Source of the DNA: Abyssibacter sp036156195
GTDB taxonomy: Bacteria > Pseudomonadota > Gammaproteobacteria > Nevskiales > OUC007
NCBI GenBank assembly: GCA_036156195.1
Contig: JAYZUZ010000009.1
Location: 1 to 64,000, forward strand
Direction: 5' to 3'
DNA length: 64,000 nt
The notes beneath the pieces were generated by a model, which did no database searches, was not told the DNA's origin, and saw nothing but the letters and a program-made list of their open reading frames with translations. Within the stretch, counting starts at the first letter, position 1; every line of letters starts with the position of its first letter. The position numbers were made by a program, and so were the translations under genes. Of the stretch, positions 52,289-63,189 are shown piece by piece.

Positions 52289-53080
52289 ATGTGCCGGCTC
52301 GCCGCCTATCTTGGCCCCCCGATCTCGTTGCGTCAGTTCTTTCTGGCGCCCGCACACAGCCTTTATCGCCAGTCCTGGGACCCTCGCGAACTGACGGAAG
52401 CCCGGTTGAATGCAGATGGCTACGGCGTGGCCTGGCAACAGGCGGACGGTCGCATGGGCCGCTACACCCAGCCCATGGCTGCCTGGAATGACCTCAACCT
52501 GCCATCACTGGCGGATGCACTCACCAGCCCCATGTGGCTGGGCAATGTGCGCAGTGCGACACCCGGGCAGACCGTGCACGCCATCAACACCCAGCCCTAC
52601 GCGGTGGATCGGTTGGCGATGACCCACAATGGCTACCTGTCGGGGCTGGCTCAAGGGGGCCGCGGGCGGATGCTGGCCCGGTTGTCGGATCAGATTCAGG
52701 CCGATCTCCACGGCACCACCGATTCTGAATACCTCTTCGCGCTGGTTCGCCAGGCACTGGTCGACCAAGCCACATCACTGGAACAAGCGCTGGTGATCGC
52801 GCTGGAACAGGCCGTGCTCGACACCGGCCGTCAACCGGCCTTGCTCAATGTCTGCCTAAGTGATGGACAGACCCTGGTGTTCAGCCGCTACTCCGTCGAT
52901 CGGCCAAACCCCAGCCTGTATTGGCACCCGGACCACCCGGCATATGCCGGCGGGCAGCTGCTGGCGTCAGAGCGCTTTGACGAGGATCCGGGCTGGCGTG
53001 AGGTCCAAACAGATAGCCTGACCGTGCTCGAACCCGGCCAGCCGCCACGCCAAACCGCGCTGCCGCAGCTGCGGGCCTGA
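52289..53080 (+). CDS. egtC: Class II glutamine amidotransferase, EgtC-like
   Basis: A 263-residue N-terminal-nucleophile amidohydrolase. The catalytic Cys is residue 2 (MCRLAAYLG), exposed after Met removal. Gln/Glu-binding motifs follow (DGYGVAW, GNVRSATPG, THNGYLSG, TDSEYLFAL). In mycobacterial ergothioneine synthesis EgtC removes glutamate from gamma-glutamyl-hercynylcysteine sulfoxide. Its presence between egtD and egtB suggests that the gamma-glutamylcysteine route is used. DUF-type homologues of other function exist, but the context is strong. Confidence 0.88.
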   Translation: MCRLAAYLGPPISLRQFFLAPAHSLYRQSWDPRELTEARLNADGYGVAWQQADGRMGRYTQPMAAWNDLNLPSLADALTSPMWLGNVRSATPGQTVHAINTQPYAVDRLAMTHNGYLSGLAQGGRGRMLARLSDQIQADLHGTTDSEYLFALVRQALVDQATSLEQALVIALEQAVLDTGRQPALLNVCLSDGQTLVFSRYSVDRPNPSLYWHPDHPAYAGGQLLASERFDEDPGWREVQTDSLTVLEPGQPPRQTALPQLRA

Positions 53081-53185
53081 TCCTTCTGAGCACGCCATGG
53101 TGAACCGTGGTGGCCATGTGGACTCCAAACCGACACGGCCGGCTTCCGCAGCCACCGGCGCCCTGATGAGGAGACGGCACTGCGC

Positions 53186-54442
53186 ATGAAGGGATTGCGA
53201 TCCACCGCCCCCCGTACACATCGTCTCGACCGGCTACGCACGCTGCGCCAGTCGGTCGTCGACGTTCTCAGCCAAGCGCCGGCGCAGGATCCACGCGCCC
53301 AGCTACACCCCTGCCTTAGCCCCAGCGCCTGGCATATCGGCCATACCCATTTTGTCGAAGCGCTGTGGCTGCGCAGACACCTGCTCGGCCAAGCGGATGA
53401 TCTCGACGGCCTGGACCAGCTGTATATCCCGGAAGCGTGCCCAAAACACACACGCGGTGCCCGGTTGCCAGCATCCGCGCAGCTGCTGGACTGGTGCCGG
53501 CAAATGGCGCGGCGCGCAGACGCTGCCTGGACCCGCGCCTACGCAGAACAGCCACGCCACGGCATGCTGGGCAATGACTATCTGCTGCACTTTATCCAGC
53601 AGCATTATGCGCAGCACCGCGAAACACTGCGCATGATCCAGCAGGTCGCTGCACTGGCTCAGCGGCCGCCCGAGCCCCCACGCAGCCGCCTCGTTGCACG
53701 CCCACCCCGCTGGCAGTGGCAACCGACAGCAGCGGTTCGGCTGCAGGTTGGCGAACTGGCTGATACACCCGCGCCCTACGACAACGAACTCGGCGCACAC
53801 GCCGTGCAGCTATCGCCCCATGCACTGGCCCGACAGCCTGTGAGCAATGGCCAATGGCTGGCGTTCATGGACGATGGCGGCTACGAGCGGCCAGACCTGT
53901 GGTCGGATCGCGGATGGGCTTGGCGTGGAGCGCTGGAACAGGCCGCGCCCCACCACTGGCGTCATGGCGCGCAGGGCTGGACGGGCATTCAAGCCGATGG
54001 TCACCCGGACCCGCTGGACCCCGACGCCCCTGTCATGGGCATCTCATGGTATGAGGCCCAAGCATTCACGCAGTGGAGTGGCACCCGGCTCCCGCATGAA
54101 CTCGAATGGCTGCACGCGGCTCGAACGGGGCGACTGGCGGCCGTCGGACAGGTCTGGGAGTGGATGGCCAACCCCTTATACGCATTTCCCGGGTATCGCG
54201 ACTTCCCTTACCCGGGCTATACCCTGCCCTGGTGCGATGGCCGTCATTTCGTTCTGAAGGGGGGCTCGCGCTGGACTGAACCCGACATCCGCCGTCCTTC
54301 GTTTCGAAACTTCTACACTGCCGACATGCGCCACATTTTTGCCGGACTCCGAGTCGCTGCCCGATCGCCCGTCGCGGCGCAGGAATTGCACCGCCCCGGC
54401 CACGCCGACAGAATACCGCCTTGCTCCGGGGACTTCTGCTGA
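53186..54442 (+). CDS. egtB: Ergothioneine biosynthesis protein EgtB (hercynine sulfoxide synthase)
   Basis: A 418-residue non-haem iron enzyme that would join hercynine to a thiol. The N-terminal DinB-like part carries candidate iron ligands (SAWHIGHTHFVEAL and HFIQQHYAQHRETL). The C-terminal part is a formylglycine-enzyme-like fold (PVSNGQWLAFMDDGGY, MGISWYEAQAFTQWSGTRLPHELEW, VLKGGSRWTEP, RPSFRNFYTADMRHIFAGLRVA). It is the long TIGR03440-like type. GAGGAG lies 12 bases before the ATG, a rather long spacing. nadC starts 1 base after its stop, implying coupling with NAD synthesis by position only. Confidence 0.92.
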   Translation: MKGLRSTAPRTHRLDRLRTLRQSVVDVLSQAPAQDPRAQLHPCLSPSAWHIGHTHFVEALWLRRHLLGQADDLDGLDQLYIPEACPKHTRGARLPASAQLLDWCRQMARRADAAWTRAYAEQPRHGMLGNDYLLHFIQQHYAQHRETLRMIQQVAALAQRPPEPPRSRLVARPPRWQWQPTAAVRLQVGELADTPAPYDNELGAHAVQLSPHALARQPVSNGQWLAFMDDGGYERPDLWSDRGWAWRGALEQAAPHHWRHGAQGWTGIQADGHPDPLDPDAPVMGISWYEAQAFTQWSGTRLPHELEWLHAARTGRLAAVGQVWEWMANPLYAFPGYRDFPYPGYTLPWCDGRHFVLKGGSRWTEPDIRRPSFRNFYTADMRHIFAGLRVAARSPVAAQELHRPGHADRIPPCSGDFC

Positions 54443-54443
54443 C

Positions 54444-55346
54444 ATGTACAACCCGCTGGACCCACCGTCCACCGACTTCAACCGCGACCATCCGCCCACT
54501 TCCGACATCGAGCCCATCGTCCGTGCCGCCCTCGCGGAGGATGTCGGCGACGGCGACCGCACAGCCACGCTCGTCGACGAGGGCGCGCAGGTCAAAGCCA
54601 GCGTCATCAGTCGCGAATCGGCCGTGCTCTGCGGCACGGCGTGGTTTACGGCGGTCTTTGCCGAGCTGGACCCTGACCTCCAGCTGACCTGGCTGGCCAA
54701 GGACGGCGACTACGTACGCCCCGATCAGGCGCTGGTCCGGCTGGAAGGCTCGGCGCGCTCCGTACTCACCGGTGAACGCACAGCGTTGAATTTCCTGCAA
54801 CTGTTATCAGGAACGGCCACGCAAACGCGACGCTACGTTGACCGGGTCAAAGGCACGCGGGCGCAGATTGTCGACACGCGCAAGACACTTCCCGGCCTGC
54901 GCACGGCGCAGAAGTACGCCGTGCGCTGCGGCGGCGGGGTGAATCATCGGTTTGGCTTGTACGACGCGGTGATGATCAAGGAGAACCACGTCGCAGCAGC
55001 CGGCGGGCTGGGCGCTGCGATCTACCAGGCTCGCATGGCTTACGCCAAAGTGCCTGTCATCGCCGAAGCCGAAACCATTGCCGATGTCGAAGAGGCGCTG
55101 AAATCGCCCGCTCCACCGGACATTCTGCTGCTCGACGATTTCGAGACGCATCTGCTCGCACGCGCCGTCAACATGGTGAGCCAGCACAGCCGGCACGCCC
55201 ATAACAAGGTGCTGGTCGAGGCCTCGGGTGGTATCGACCAGAACAATGTTCGCGACGTCGCCGATACCGGGGTCGACCGGATCTCCATCGGCGGGCTCAC
55301 CAAGCATGTGACCGCAGTGGATTTGTCCATGCGCGTCGCCGATTAG
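54444..55346 (+). CDS. nadC: Quinolinate phosphoribosyltransferase
   Basis: A 300-residue enzyme of de novo NAD synthesis making nicotinate mononucleotide from quinolinate and PRPP. Motifs: ALAEDVGDGDRTA, SGTATQTRRYV, DTRKTLPGLRTAQKYAVRCGGGVNHRFGLYDAVMIKENH and VEASGGID...DRISIGGLTKH. I chose the ATG at 54444 because the upstream open frame overlaps egtB without similarity. It begins 1 base after the egtB stop. Confidence 0.95.
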   Translation: MYNPLDPPSTDFNRDHPPTSDIEPIVRAALAEDVGDGDRTATLVDEGAQVKASVISRESAVLCGTAWFTAVFAELDPDLQLTWLAKDGDYVRPDQALVRLEGSARSVLTGERTALNFLQLLSGTATQTRRYVDRVKGTRAQIVDTRKTLPGLRTAQKYAVRCGGGVNHRFGLYDAVMIKENHVAAAGGLGAAIYQARMAYAKVPVIAEAETIADVEEALKSPAPPDILLLDDFETHLLARAVNMVSQHSRHAHNKVLVEASGGIDQNNVRDVADTGVDRISIGGLTKHVTAVDLSMRVAD

Positions 55347-55435
55347 TCCCACGGCAACCGCCCGACCGGCTCGCCAACAAACTGCAGCGATTCTTGCCTG
55401 CGGTTTCCCATCGCACCTACAAGACATCAATCCCA

Positions 55436-56861
<1,426 letters not shown>

Positions 56862-56863
<2 letters not shown>

Positions 56864-56951
56864 GGAAACACTCACTGATTTATTCGCACCACCAAGACGG
56901 AGCCGGTTTTCAGGCCGCAACTTGGCGGTGCGAATAGATCCGTGTTTCCCT
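56862..56951. repeat. Palindromic repeat element (copy 2, full length)
   Basis: A 90-base element bounded by perfect 10-base inverted repeats (AGGGAAACAC at 56862-56871, GTGTTTCCCT at 56942-56951). A second nested pair (ATTCGCACCACC at 56882-56893 with GGCGGTGCGAAT at 56924-56935) matches at 11 of 12 positions. A half copy lies at 31731-31776. The element starts within the TAG stop of the symporter gene and fills the gap to the convergent metC. It has no coding capacity, so a REP- or MITE-like element is the best description. Confidence 0.82.
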
Positions 56952-56980
56952 CGGGGTCATTCCCTGGCTTGCCCTTAGAC

Positions 56981-58153
56981 TCAGAGCAGTGAGCGGAGCC
57001 GGTGAAAGCCCGCGCTGAGATCGTCAAGCAGATCGTCAATGTCCTCAAGGCCGATGTGCAGCCGGACCAGCTGCCCCGGCCTCGACCAGCGGGTTGCCGA
57101 GCGCAGCGGGCGCGGGTCCGTTGGCAGGATGAGGCTCTCGTAGCCGCCCCAGCTATACCCCAGCCCAAACAGTGAGAAACCGTCGACAAAATGGGCGAGT
57201 TGTGCCTCCTCCAGCGCCGGCAGTCGCATGGCGAGCAAGCCGCAGCCGCCGGTGAAATCCCTACGCCAGAGCCCGTGACCGGTATCACCGGGCCACGGTG
57301 GGAACAACAGCTCCTCGACTTCGGGCTGCTCTGACAACCACTGGCAGACCTGCAGCGCCGAGCGCGTGTGCTGATCCAGGCGCACAGCCAAGGTCCGCAG
57401 CCCTCTCAACGCCAAGGCGCAATCATCCGGCGAGACGCTGTGGCCCAGCTGCATGGCACCCTCCCGCAAGCGCTGGAGAACAGGGCCGGTTGCTGACACC
57501 AGACCGAGCATGGCATCCGAATGGCCGACGAGATACTTAGTTGCTGCGTGGATCACAATGTCCACGCCGTGGCCCACGGCATCAAACCCCAGGGGCGTGG
57601 CCCAGGTGTTGTCGATAGCGGTCAGGCAGCCCGCCGCCTTCGCTGCCTGGCTGATGGCCGGCACATCCGATACCTCAAAGGTGACGGACCCGGGGGATTC
57701 CAGGTAGATCAGCCGGGTCTGGGGTCGAATCAACCGCGCGATATCCGCGCCTGCACCGGGATCGAAGTAACGAATGCTGACGCCAAAGCGCTGCAGCAAC
57801 TCATCGCAGCTTTTACGGGTGGGCCAGTAGACGTTATCCGAGATCAGGACCTCATCGCCGCGGCCAACCAGCGCGATGATGGCCAGCATGCAGGCGGCCA
57901 GACCCGACGGTACCGCCACAGCGCCGTCGGTACCGTCCAAATTGGCGATGGCGGCTTCCAGGTCATGGCGGTTATGGGTTCCGAACCGGCCGTAAAACAC
58001 ACCATCGAGCGGCTGAGCCGTGGCGGCCCGCAAGTCCGCCAGTGTGGGAAACACCACAGTGGAGGCGCGACCCACCGGCGTATTGACCAAGCCATGGTCA
58101 CGGGCCGGGTTGCGACCAAGATGCGCCAGTCGGGTTCGAGGTTTACGCGTCAC
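56981..58153 (-). CDS. metC: Cystathionine beta-lyase
   Basis: A 390-residue PLP enzyme of the Cys/Met-metabolism family that would cleave cystathionine to homocysteine. The family start (TRLAHLGRNPARDHGLVNTPV), YGRFGTHN, SDNVYWPTRK, YLESPGSVTFEVSD and the PLP-lysine motif HAATKYLVGHSD are present, with the MetC-type C-terminus GYSWGGYESL. The only suitable start is a GTG at 58153 without a clear ribosome site; the open frame continues upstream but overlaps the divergent gene. It could also act as a cysteine desulfhydrase. Confidence 0.9.
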   Translation of the reverse strand: MTRKPRTRLAHLGRNPARDHGLVNTPVGRASTVVFPTLADLRAATAQPLDGVFYGRFGTHNRHDLEAAIANLDGTDGAVAVPSGLAACMLAIIALVGRGDEVLISDNVYWPTRKSCDELLQRFGVSIRYFDPGAGADIARLIRPQTRLIYLESPGSVTFEVSDVPAISQAAKAAGCLTAIDNTWATPLGFDAVGHGVDIVIHAATKYLVGHSDAMLGLVSATGPVLQRLREGAMQLGHSVSPDDCALALRGLRTLAVRLDQHTRSALQVCQWLSEQPEVEELLFPPWPGDTGHGLWRRDFTGGCGLLAMRLPALEEAQLAHFVDGFSLFGLGYSWGGYESLILPTDPRPLRSATRWSRPGQLVRLHIGLEDIDDLLDDLSAGFHRLRSLL

Positions 58154-58221
58154 GCGGATGCATCGCCATCGTGGACTCTCTCCGTATAGTACGCATCCGT
58201 TCGTAACGCAGGCATAGGGAA

Positions 58222-59019
58222 ATGGATGACCTTTTGATGCGCAGCGTGGATGCGATGATGGCCGTCCTGCCACGCCGTCGCCCACCGGCATCGCGCCTGC
58301 ACGCAGCGCGCATCATTTCGCACCGCGGAGAGCGCCCGCGCCCCGACATCCGGGAGAACAGCTTCGCGGCCTTTGATCCGCTGGTGAACTCGGGGGTCTG
58401 GGGTCTGGAATTCGACATCCGCTTCACCGCTGACGGCGTTCCCGTCGTGTATCACGACCCCGACTTGCAGCGGGTCCACGGCCGCAGCGAGCGACTGGAT
58501 CAGCTGAGTGCCGCCGAGCTGGCAGCGGTGGCACCGGATATCCCGACCGCTGCCCAGTTTGTCGCACGCTACGGCGCGCGCTTTCACCTGATGATCGAGG
58601 TGAAGCAGGAGGCCTACCCTGATCCGCCGGCCTGTTGCAGCGCTCTGATGGATGCACTGGGCACACTCGAACCCGCCCGCGATTTCCACCTCATGAGCCT
58701 GCACCCCGCGATGCTCGACCGGTACGCGGCCGTTCCGGAATCGGCCAAGATCAGCATTGCGCGGTTCAATCTCGCGAACATCAGTGATCATGTGCTGGCG
58801 CGCGGCCAGGCAGGCATTGGCGCGCACTATGCCCTGATGACCTCGCGTCGCGCCCGTCGCCACCTGGCTGCAGGCCAGGAGCTCGCGCTGGGTTTTCCGC
58901 AATCACGCTACAGCCTGATGCGCGAAATCAACCGGGGCGCCAACTGGCTGTTCAGCAACCAAGCCCTGGCCATGCAGCACACGCTCGACCACCTGCGCAA
59001 GGCCGCATCTGCGTACTAG
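58222..59019 (+). CDS. Glycerophosphodiester phosphodiesterase
   Basis: A 265-residue GDPD-fold enzyme that would hydrolyse glycerophosphodiesters to glycerol-3-phosphate and alcohol. Catalytic motifs are visible: ISHRGE, ENSFAAFD, GLEFDIRFTADGVPVVYHDPDLQRV (metal acids and second catalytic His) and LMIEVKQE. No signal peptide is seen, so it is cytosolic like UgpQ. The ATG at 58222 has only a weak AGGG close by; an in-frame ATG at 58237 is possible. Confidence 0.9.
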   Translation: MDDLLMRSVDAMMAVLPRRRPPASRLHAARIISHRGERPRPDIRENSFAAFDPLVNSGVWGLEFDIRFTADGVPVVYHDPDLQRVHGRSERLDQLSAAELAAVAPDIPTAAQFVARYGARFHLMIEVKQEAYPDPPACCSALMDALGTLEPARDFHLMSLHPAMLDRYAAVPESAKISIARFNLANISDHVLARGQAGIGAHYALMTSRRARRHLAAGQELALGFPQSRYSLMREINRGANWLFSNQALAMQHTLDHLRKAASAY

Positions 59020-59088
59020 GCGGGGCTGGCAACGTGGCAGCGGCTCATTGATGATGGTGAAATCGTCGCCCTAACCGAGTGCCTGCCC

Positions 59089-59919
59089 GTGAAGCCAGAT
59101 CGCTACAACCGACGCCATCGCCAGAAGCCAACCCCAGCCCGGCTTGCTGCGGTGACCCTGCTAGCGCTTGGTTGGCCGCTGTGGGCCACCGCGCAGCTGG
59201 AATCGGCAGAAGACGTCACCCTGTGCATGAACGGCAACGTCCCTCAACAGACGTTCTCGCAGATGCTCGGCATCACGACCTACGATGCCTCCAGCATCGA
59301 ACGGCGCATGGTGGTGCAGATGTACGGTCGCCGAATCGGTGAGCGGTCCATCAACCTGATGCTGCACGTGCTGCGCCCCGAGGAGCTGGCAGGCACCCGC
59401 TACTTGCTGCGCAGCGGCGTGGAACACGATGACGTCCGGATTTATCTACCGAGTCTGAACGCAACACGGGAAATCGACGGCGAGATGGTCTGGAGCAATC
59501 TCTGGGGCACGGATTTCAGCTATGTCGATCTCAAGCAGATCTTCGGAGTTTTCAGCCAGGCGCATGTCGAACGTGGCGCGGACGGCGTCATCGATGATCG
59601 TACGACCTACCAGCTCTCGGTGCTGCGCCCCGAACGCAGCCGGTCGCCCTACGGGCGCATCGTCAGTCATGTCGATCAACGCACCTGTCTCGCGCTACAG
59701 GTTGATTTCTATGCACCGGACGGCCGTCAGCTCAAACAGCTTCAACTCAACCCGGAAATCCTGTCCAAGGAGGACGGTCGCTTCGTCGGGCACGAATGGA
59801 CGATGCAGGACCTGCGCACACCGAGGCGACGCACCGAACTGCACCTTGGCGATGTGCGCTACCACACCGACCTGGACGACAACGCCTTCAGCCCCCGTCT
59901 GTTCATGACCGTCGACTAG
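59089..59919 (+). CDS. LolA-like outer-membrane lipoprotein-sorting protein
   Basis: A 276-residue exported protein: a basic N-terminus and hydrophobic core (LAAVTLLALGWPLWATA) precede the mature part, which is rich in beta-strand segments (SIERRMVVQMYGRRIGER, RYLLRSGVEHDDVRIYLPSLNATREI, WSNLWGTDFSYVDLKQIFG) characteristic of LolA/LolB-fold proteins encoded with RND/MMPL transporters. It probably carries a hydrophobic ligand between membranes with the transporter encoded 3 bases downstream. The start is a GTG at 59089 with no obvious ribosome site, so the N-terminus is uncertain. Confidence 0.8.
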   Translation: MKPDRYNRRHRQKPTPARLAAVTLLALGWPLWATAQLESAEDVTLCMNGNVPQQTFSQMLGITTYDASSIERRMVVQMYGRRIGERSINLMLHVLRPEELAGTRYLLRSGVEHDDVRIYLPSLNATREIDGEMVWSNLWGTDFSYVDLKQIFGVFSQAHVERGADGVIDDRTTYQLSVLRPERSRSPYGRIVSHVDQRTCLALQVDFYAPDGRQLKQLQLNPEILSKEDGRFVGHEWTMQDLRTPRRRTELHLGDVRYHTDLDDNAFSPRLFMTVD

Positions 59920-59922
59920 ACT

Positions 59923-62487
59923 ATGGGCTGGCTCGCACGGGCGGCTTGGCTGATTCCTGTCCTGCTCTCGGGCTGGGCGCTGACCACCCTGCTATCCACG
60001 AGCACGGGCCTGCGGATTGATGTCTCCACCGACCGCCTGCAGTCCACGGCGCCCCCGCCGGAGAAACAACGCCTAGTCATCGGCTGGTTCGCCAGCGATC
60101 CGATTGGTCAGCCGCAACTGGCTGCAATTGCAGCCACGGGTGCCCGGATGCGGGCGATACCGGGCGTGGATGCAGTCCGCCTGCCCACCGATGTGCCCGG
60201 CGGACCGGCCAGCGAGTCGGCACACGCACTGGCCGACCATCCATTGCTGCGAGGCCAACTCATCAGCCCGTCGGGCACCGCAGTCCTCGGCTGGGTCGAT
60301 GCCTCGCCCGGCGCAGACATCCCGAAACTGGCTGCGACACTGCGCCAGGCCGCCGCGGTCGAGACACTCGACCTGGAGATCACCGCACCCGCATTGCTGG
60401 ACCAGGCGAGAACCGAGGTCATCCAGCGAGGGCTGCAGCGGCTGATAATCGGCGGCGCAATCGGCTTTCTGATTCTGATGCTGCTGATCTGGCGCAACCT
60501 GCGCGCCGCCGTGGGCATCCTGCTCACTGTGGCAGCAAGCCTGCTCTGGACACTGGCTGCACAGCAATGGCTTGGCATCCCGTTGGACATGGTGACGCTG
60601 ATTGCGCCGGGACTGACTGCCACGCTGAGCCTGGCCTATGCCATGCACCTGATTGCCAGCACTGCGCACACCCAAGCCCTGAACGGCGCGGTGGCCGCCG
60701 TGGCACAACCGATTCTGATGACAGCGGCCACGACGATCGCCGGTCTTCTGGCATTGGCCCTGAGCCCGGCGCCGGCCATTCGCGACTTTGCCCTGCTGGC
60801 GAGTCTGGGCGCAGGATTTGCCGCCATCGCGACGCTGTCCGTACTGCCGCTGGTCCTGCGGACGCGCAGCCGCCGACCCCATTGGCGCTCAGGGTGGTCG
60901 GCGCTTTTACAACCCGTCCTGCGGCTTGCAGGGCGGGTTACCCGGCGTAATTCGACGCGACTGCTGATCGCCTGGGGGCTGGCGCTCGTCCTGCTTGCCG
61001 TGGGGGCGTCCCGCGTCACCCATGCGCTCGACCCCCTCCGGGGCCTGCCCTCAGAGCATCCCGCGCGGCTCAGCTTCGACCGATTAAACCAGGCCGCGGG
61101 CGGCCTGCAGTTCCTGCGAATCGAGATCCGCCTGGACCGCCCACAGGCTTGGACCGAGGCCAGGCCCCACCAGGCACTCATCCGGTTGGAAGACGCACTG
61201 GAGTCACTCAACCGGACTGGCAGCGTGCTCAGCCATCTGGACCATGCAAGGGCCGCGCAGCGGTGGTTCGGCCAGGACCCGTCGAACCTCCCCAGTGGTC
61301 CTGGCCTGGCCCAATTGCTGGTATTCGGTACCGGTGACGCGCTGTACGACACCATTGATCGCCGGTTCCAGGTGGCGCAACTCCATCTGAGTTCTCCCAT
61401 CACCGGCTCAGATGACACCGCAGAGCTGCTGGCCGCCATCCAGTCCTCGCTGGCCCCGTTCCAGGCCAGTATCCCTACCGCCACCATCACGGTCCACGGG
61501 GCGCTTCAACGCCTCCATGACTCCGCCGGCGACCTGGCCACCAGCCAGCGCCAGTCCCTGCTGCTGGCGCTGGCGGCCATGTGGTTGCTGCTCAGCCTGC
61601 TGTTCGCCTCACCGCGCGCAGGACTGTGGCTGTTGCTACCGAATACCGTGCCGCTAATCGCATTTTTTGGACTGCTGGGCTGGGCGGAGCTGCAGCTGGG
61701 CCCTGTCACCGGGCTGGCGGCTTGTGTGGTGCTGGGGATCGCCGTGGATGACACCCTGCACTACTTCGCGCGCTATCACGCATTGGCGCGCCGCCGTGCG
61801 GAGGAACGCAGCGCGGCCATCGAGGCGCTGGAACACACGCTGCTGCCGATTACCCTGACGACACTGGCACTGATGGTCGGCTTTGTCAGCCTGACTGTCA
61901 CAGCGCTGGAGGCCCACGTCCAGTTCGGCCTGCTCTGCGCCCTGGCGCTGCTGGTGGCCTGGGCCTGCGATGTATTCCTGACTCCTTTACTGGCCGCACG
62001 GATCCGATTTGTGACGTTGTGGGACACCCTGCGCCTGGACCTGGGCCGTGAACCGCAACAACAGATTCCGCTGCTCGCTGGGCTTAGCAAGCGTCAGGCC
62101 CGGACCTTTGCACTGCTCACGGAGTTACAAGAGCGACCGGCTGGCGATGTAATCATGCAAGCTGGCCAGCACAGCGATGACTGTTTTGTTGTCATCGACG
62201 GCGAGTTGGCCGTGACCCGCGACCGGGCAGACCGCGCCTGGCATGTGGCCACGCTCGGAAGAGGTGCACTGGTTGGCGAGGTCGGCCTGTTCCAGCAGGC
62301 CCGGACCGCGACTGTCGTGGCGCAAACCCCCGTCCGGCTGATCCGCTTCAGCACGCATGACCTGCAGCAGCTGGTGCGGCAGGCGCCCCGAATTGCGGCG
62401 GTCGTGCTGTTCAATCTCAATACCATCCAAGCCGAACGCCGTAGCCACGACAGTCGGGAATACCTGGGCCTGACACCCGTTGGGTAG
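59923..62487 (+). CDS. RND/MMPL-family transporter fused to a cNMP-binding domain
   Basis: An 854-residue inner-membrane protein. The transporter part (~1-705) has an N-terminal helix, a periplasmic domain, a helical bundle (~165-300), a second periplasmic domain and a second bundle (~535-690) with RND-type GLAACVVLGIAVDDTLHYFARYH. The last ~140 residues are a cyclic-nucleotide-binding domain with an intact-looking phosphate cassette (LVGEVGLFQQARTATVV). The fusion suggests export gated by a cytosolic nucleotide or ligand. It is one half of the typical bacterial RND-LolA pair in which lipids or hopanoid-like compounds are proposed cargo; the cargo here is unknown. Confidence 0.88.
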   Translation: MGWLARAAWLIPVLLSGWALTTLLSTSTGLRIDVSTDRLQSTAPPPEKQRLVIGWFASDPIGQPQLAAIAATGARMRAIPGVDAVRLPTDVPGGPASESAHALADHPLLRGQLISPSGTAVLGWVDASPGADIPKLAATLRQAAAVETLDLEITAPALLDQARTEVIQRGLQRLIIGGAIGFLILMLLIWRNLRAAVGILLTVAASLLWTLAAQQWLGIPLDMVTLIAPGLTATLSLAYAMHLIASTAHTQALNGAVAAVAQPILMTAATTIAGLLALALSPAPAIRDFALLASLGAGFAAIATLSVLPLVLRTRSRRPHWRSGWSALLQPVLRLAGRVTRRNSTRLLIAWGLALVLLAVGASRVTHALDPLRGLPSEHPARLSFDRLNQAAGGLQFLRIEIRLDRPQAWTEARPHQALIRLEDALESLNRTGSVLSHLDHARAAQRWFGQDPSNLPSGPGLAQLLVFGTGDALYDTIDRRFQVAQLHLSSPITGSDDTAELLAAIQSSLAPFQASIPTATITVHGALQRLHDSAGDLATSQRQSLLLALAAMWLLLSLLFASPRAGLWLLLPNTVPLIAFFGLLGWAELQLGPVTGLAACVVLGIAVDDTLHYFARYHALARRRAEERSAAIEALEHTLLPITLTTLALMVGFVSLTVTALEAHVQFGLLCALALLVAWACDVFLTPLLAARIRFVTLWDTLRLDLGREPQQQIPLLAGLSKRQARTFALLTELQERPAGDVIMQAGQHSDDCFVVIDGELAVTRDRADRAWHVATLGRGALVGEVGLFQQARTATVVAQTPVRLIRFSTHDLQQLVRQAPRIAAVVLFNLNTIQAERRSHDSREYLGLTPVG

Positions 62488-62580
62488 CCGCACCTGCCCG
62501 CGATAGCCACCGACAAACACCCGGCGCTAAGATGTTCGCTGCCGGGGCACACCGGTAACCGGGGAGAACAAGGGGAAACC

Positions 62581-63135
62581 ATGAAACGCTATTTGCTGGG
62601 TGGCAGTCTGGCCGCCATCGCGATGTTTGTCTGGGGTGCGGTTTTCTGGATGAGCCCCTTACCGACCGGCGTTATGCAGGTCTCGAATGACGATCAGGCA
62701 CTGGGTCAGGTTCTGAAGGCACAGCTCCCCGCCAGCGGCACGTATTTCGTGCCCGGCATGAGCGACGACCATGCGGCCATGACACGGCTGCACGAGGCCG
62801 GGCCCGTCGCGATGATCCACATCCAGGTCGAAGGCAGCCCGGCGATGGACCCCAAGGTTTTCATCAAGGGCATCGTCCACTTGCTGGGCCTGGCTCTGCT
62901 GCTCGGCTGGGTATTGGAACTGGCAGCAGGCTCACTGAGCAGCTATGGCCGGCGCGTCGGCTTCGTCGTTCTGCTGGGCGTCACCGCCAGCTTTGCCTAC
63001 GACCTGGGCGGCACGATCTGGTGGCCAATCTCTATACCCTGGGCACTCATTGGCGTGCTCTACAACGTGGTGAACTGGACGATCGCAGGCCTGATTCTCG
63101 CGGCCTTTTTCAAACCAGCGCCGGCCGATGCATAG
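62581..63135 (+). CDS. Uncharacterised inner-membrane protein
   Basis: A 184-residue protein with about four hydrophobic segments (residues ~5-25, 98-118, 125-145, 150-175) and a periplasmic loop (~28-95). I do not recognise a named family. The ATG at 62581 follows AGGGG by a suitable distance. It lies 93 bases after the RND transporter and before an alpha/beta hydrolase gene on the same strand, so all could be one transcript. Confidence 0.75.
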   Translation: MKRYLLGGSLAAIAMFVWGAVFWMSPLPTGVMQVSNDDQALGQVLKAQLPASGTYFVPGMSDDHAAMTRLHEAGPVAMIHIQVEGSPAMDPKVFIKGIVHLLGLALLLGWVLELAAGSLSSYGRRVGFVVLLGVTASFAYDLGGTIWWPISIPWALIGVLYNVVNWTIAGLILAAFFKPAPADA

Positions 63136-63189
63136 AACAGCCAGGTCAGGCTTCCTCATGCAGCCTGTCCGCATGTGGCATTTCGCGCC

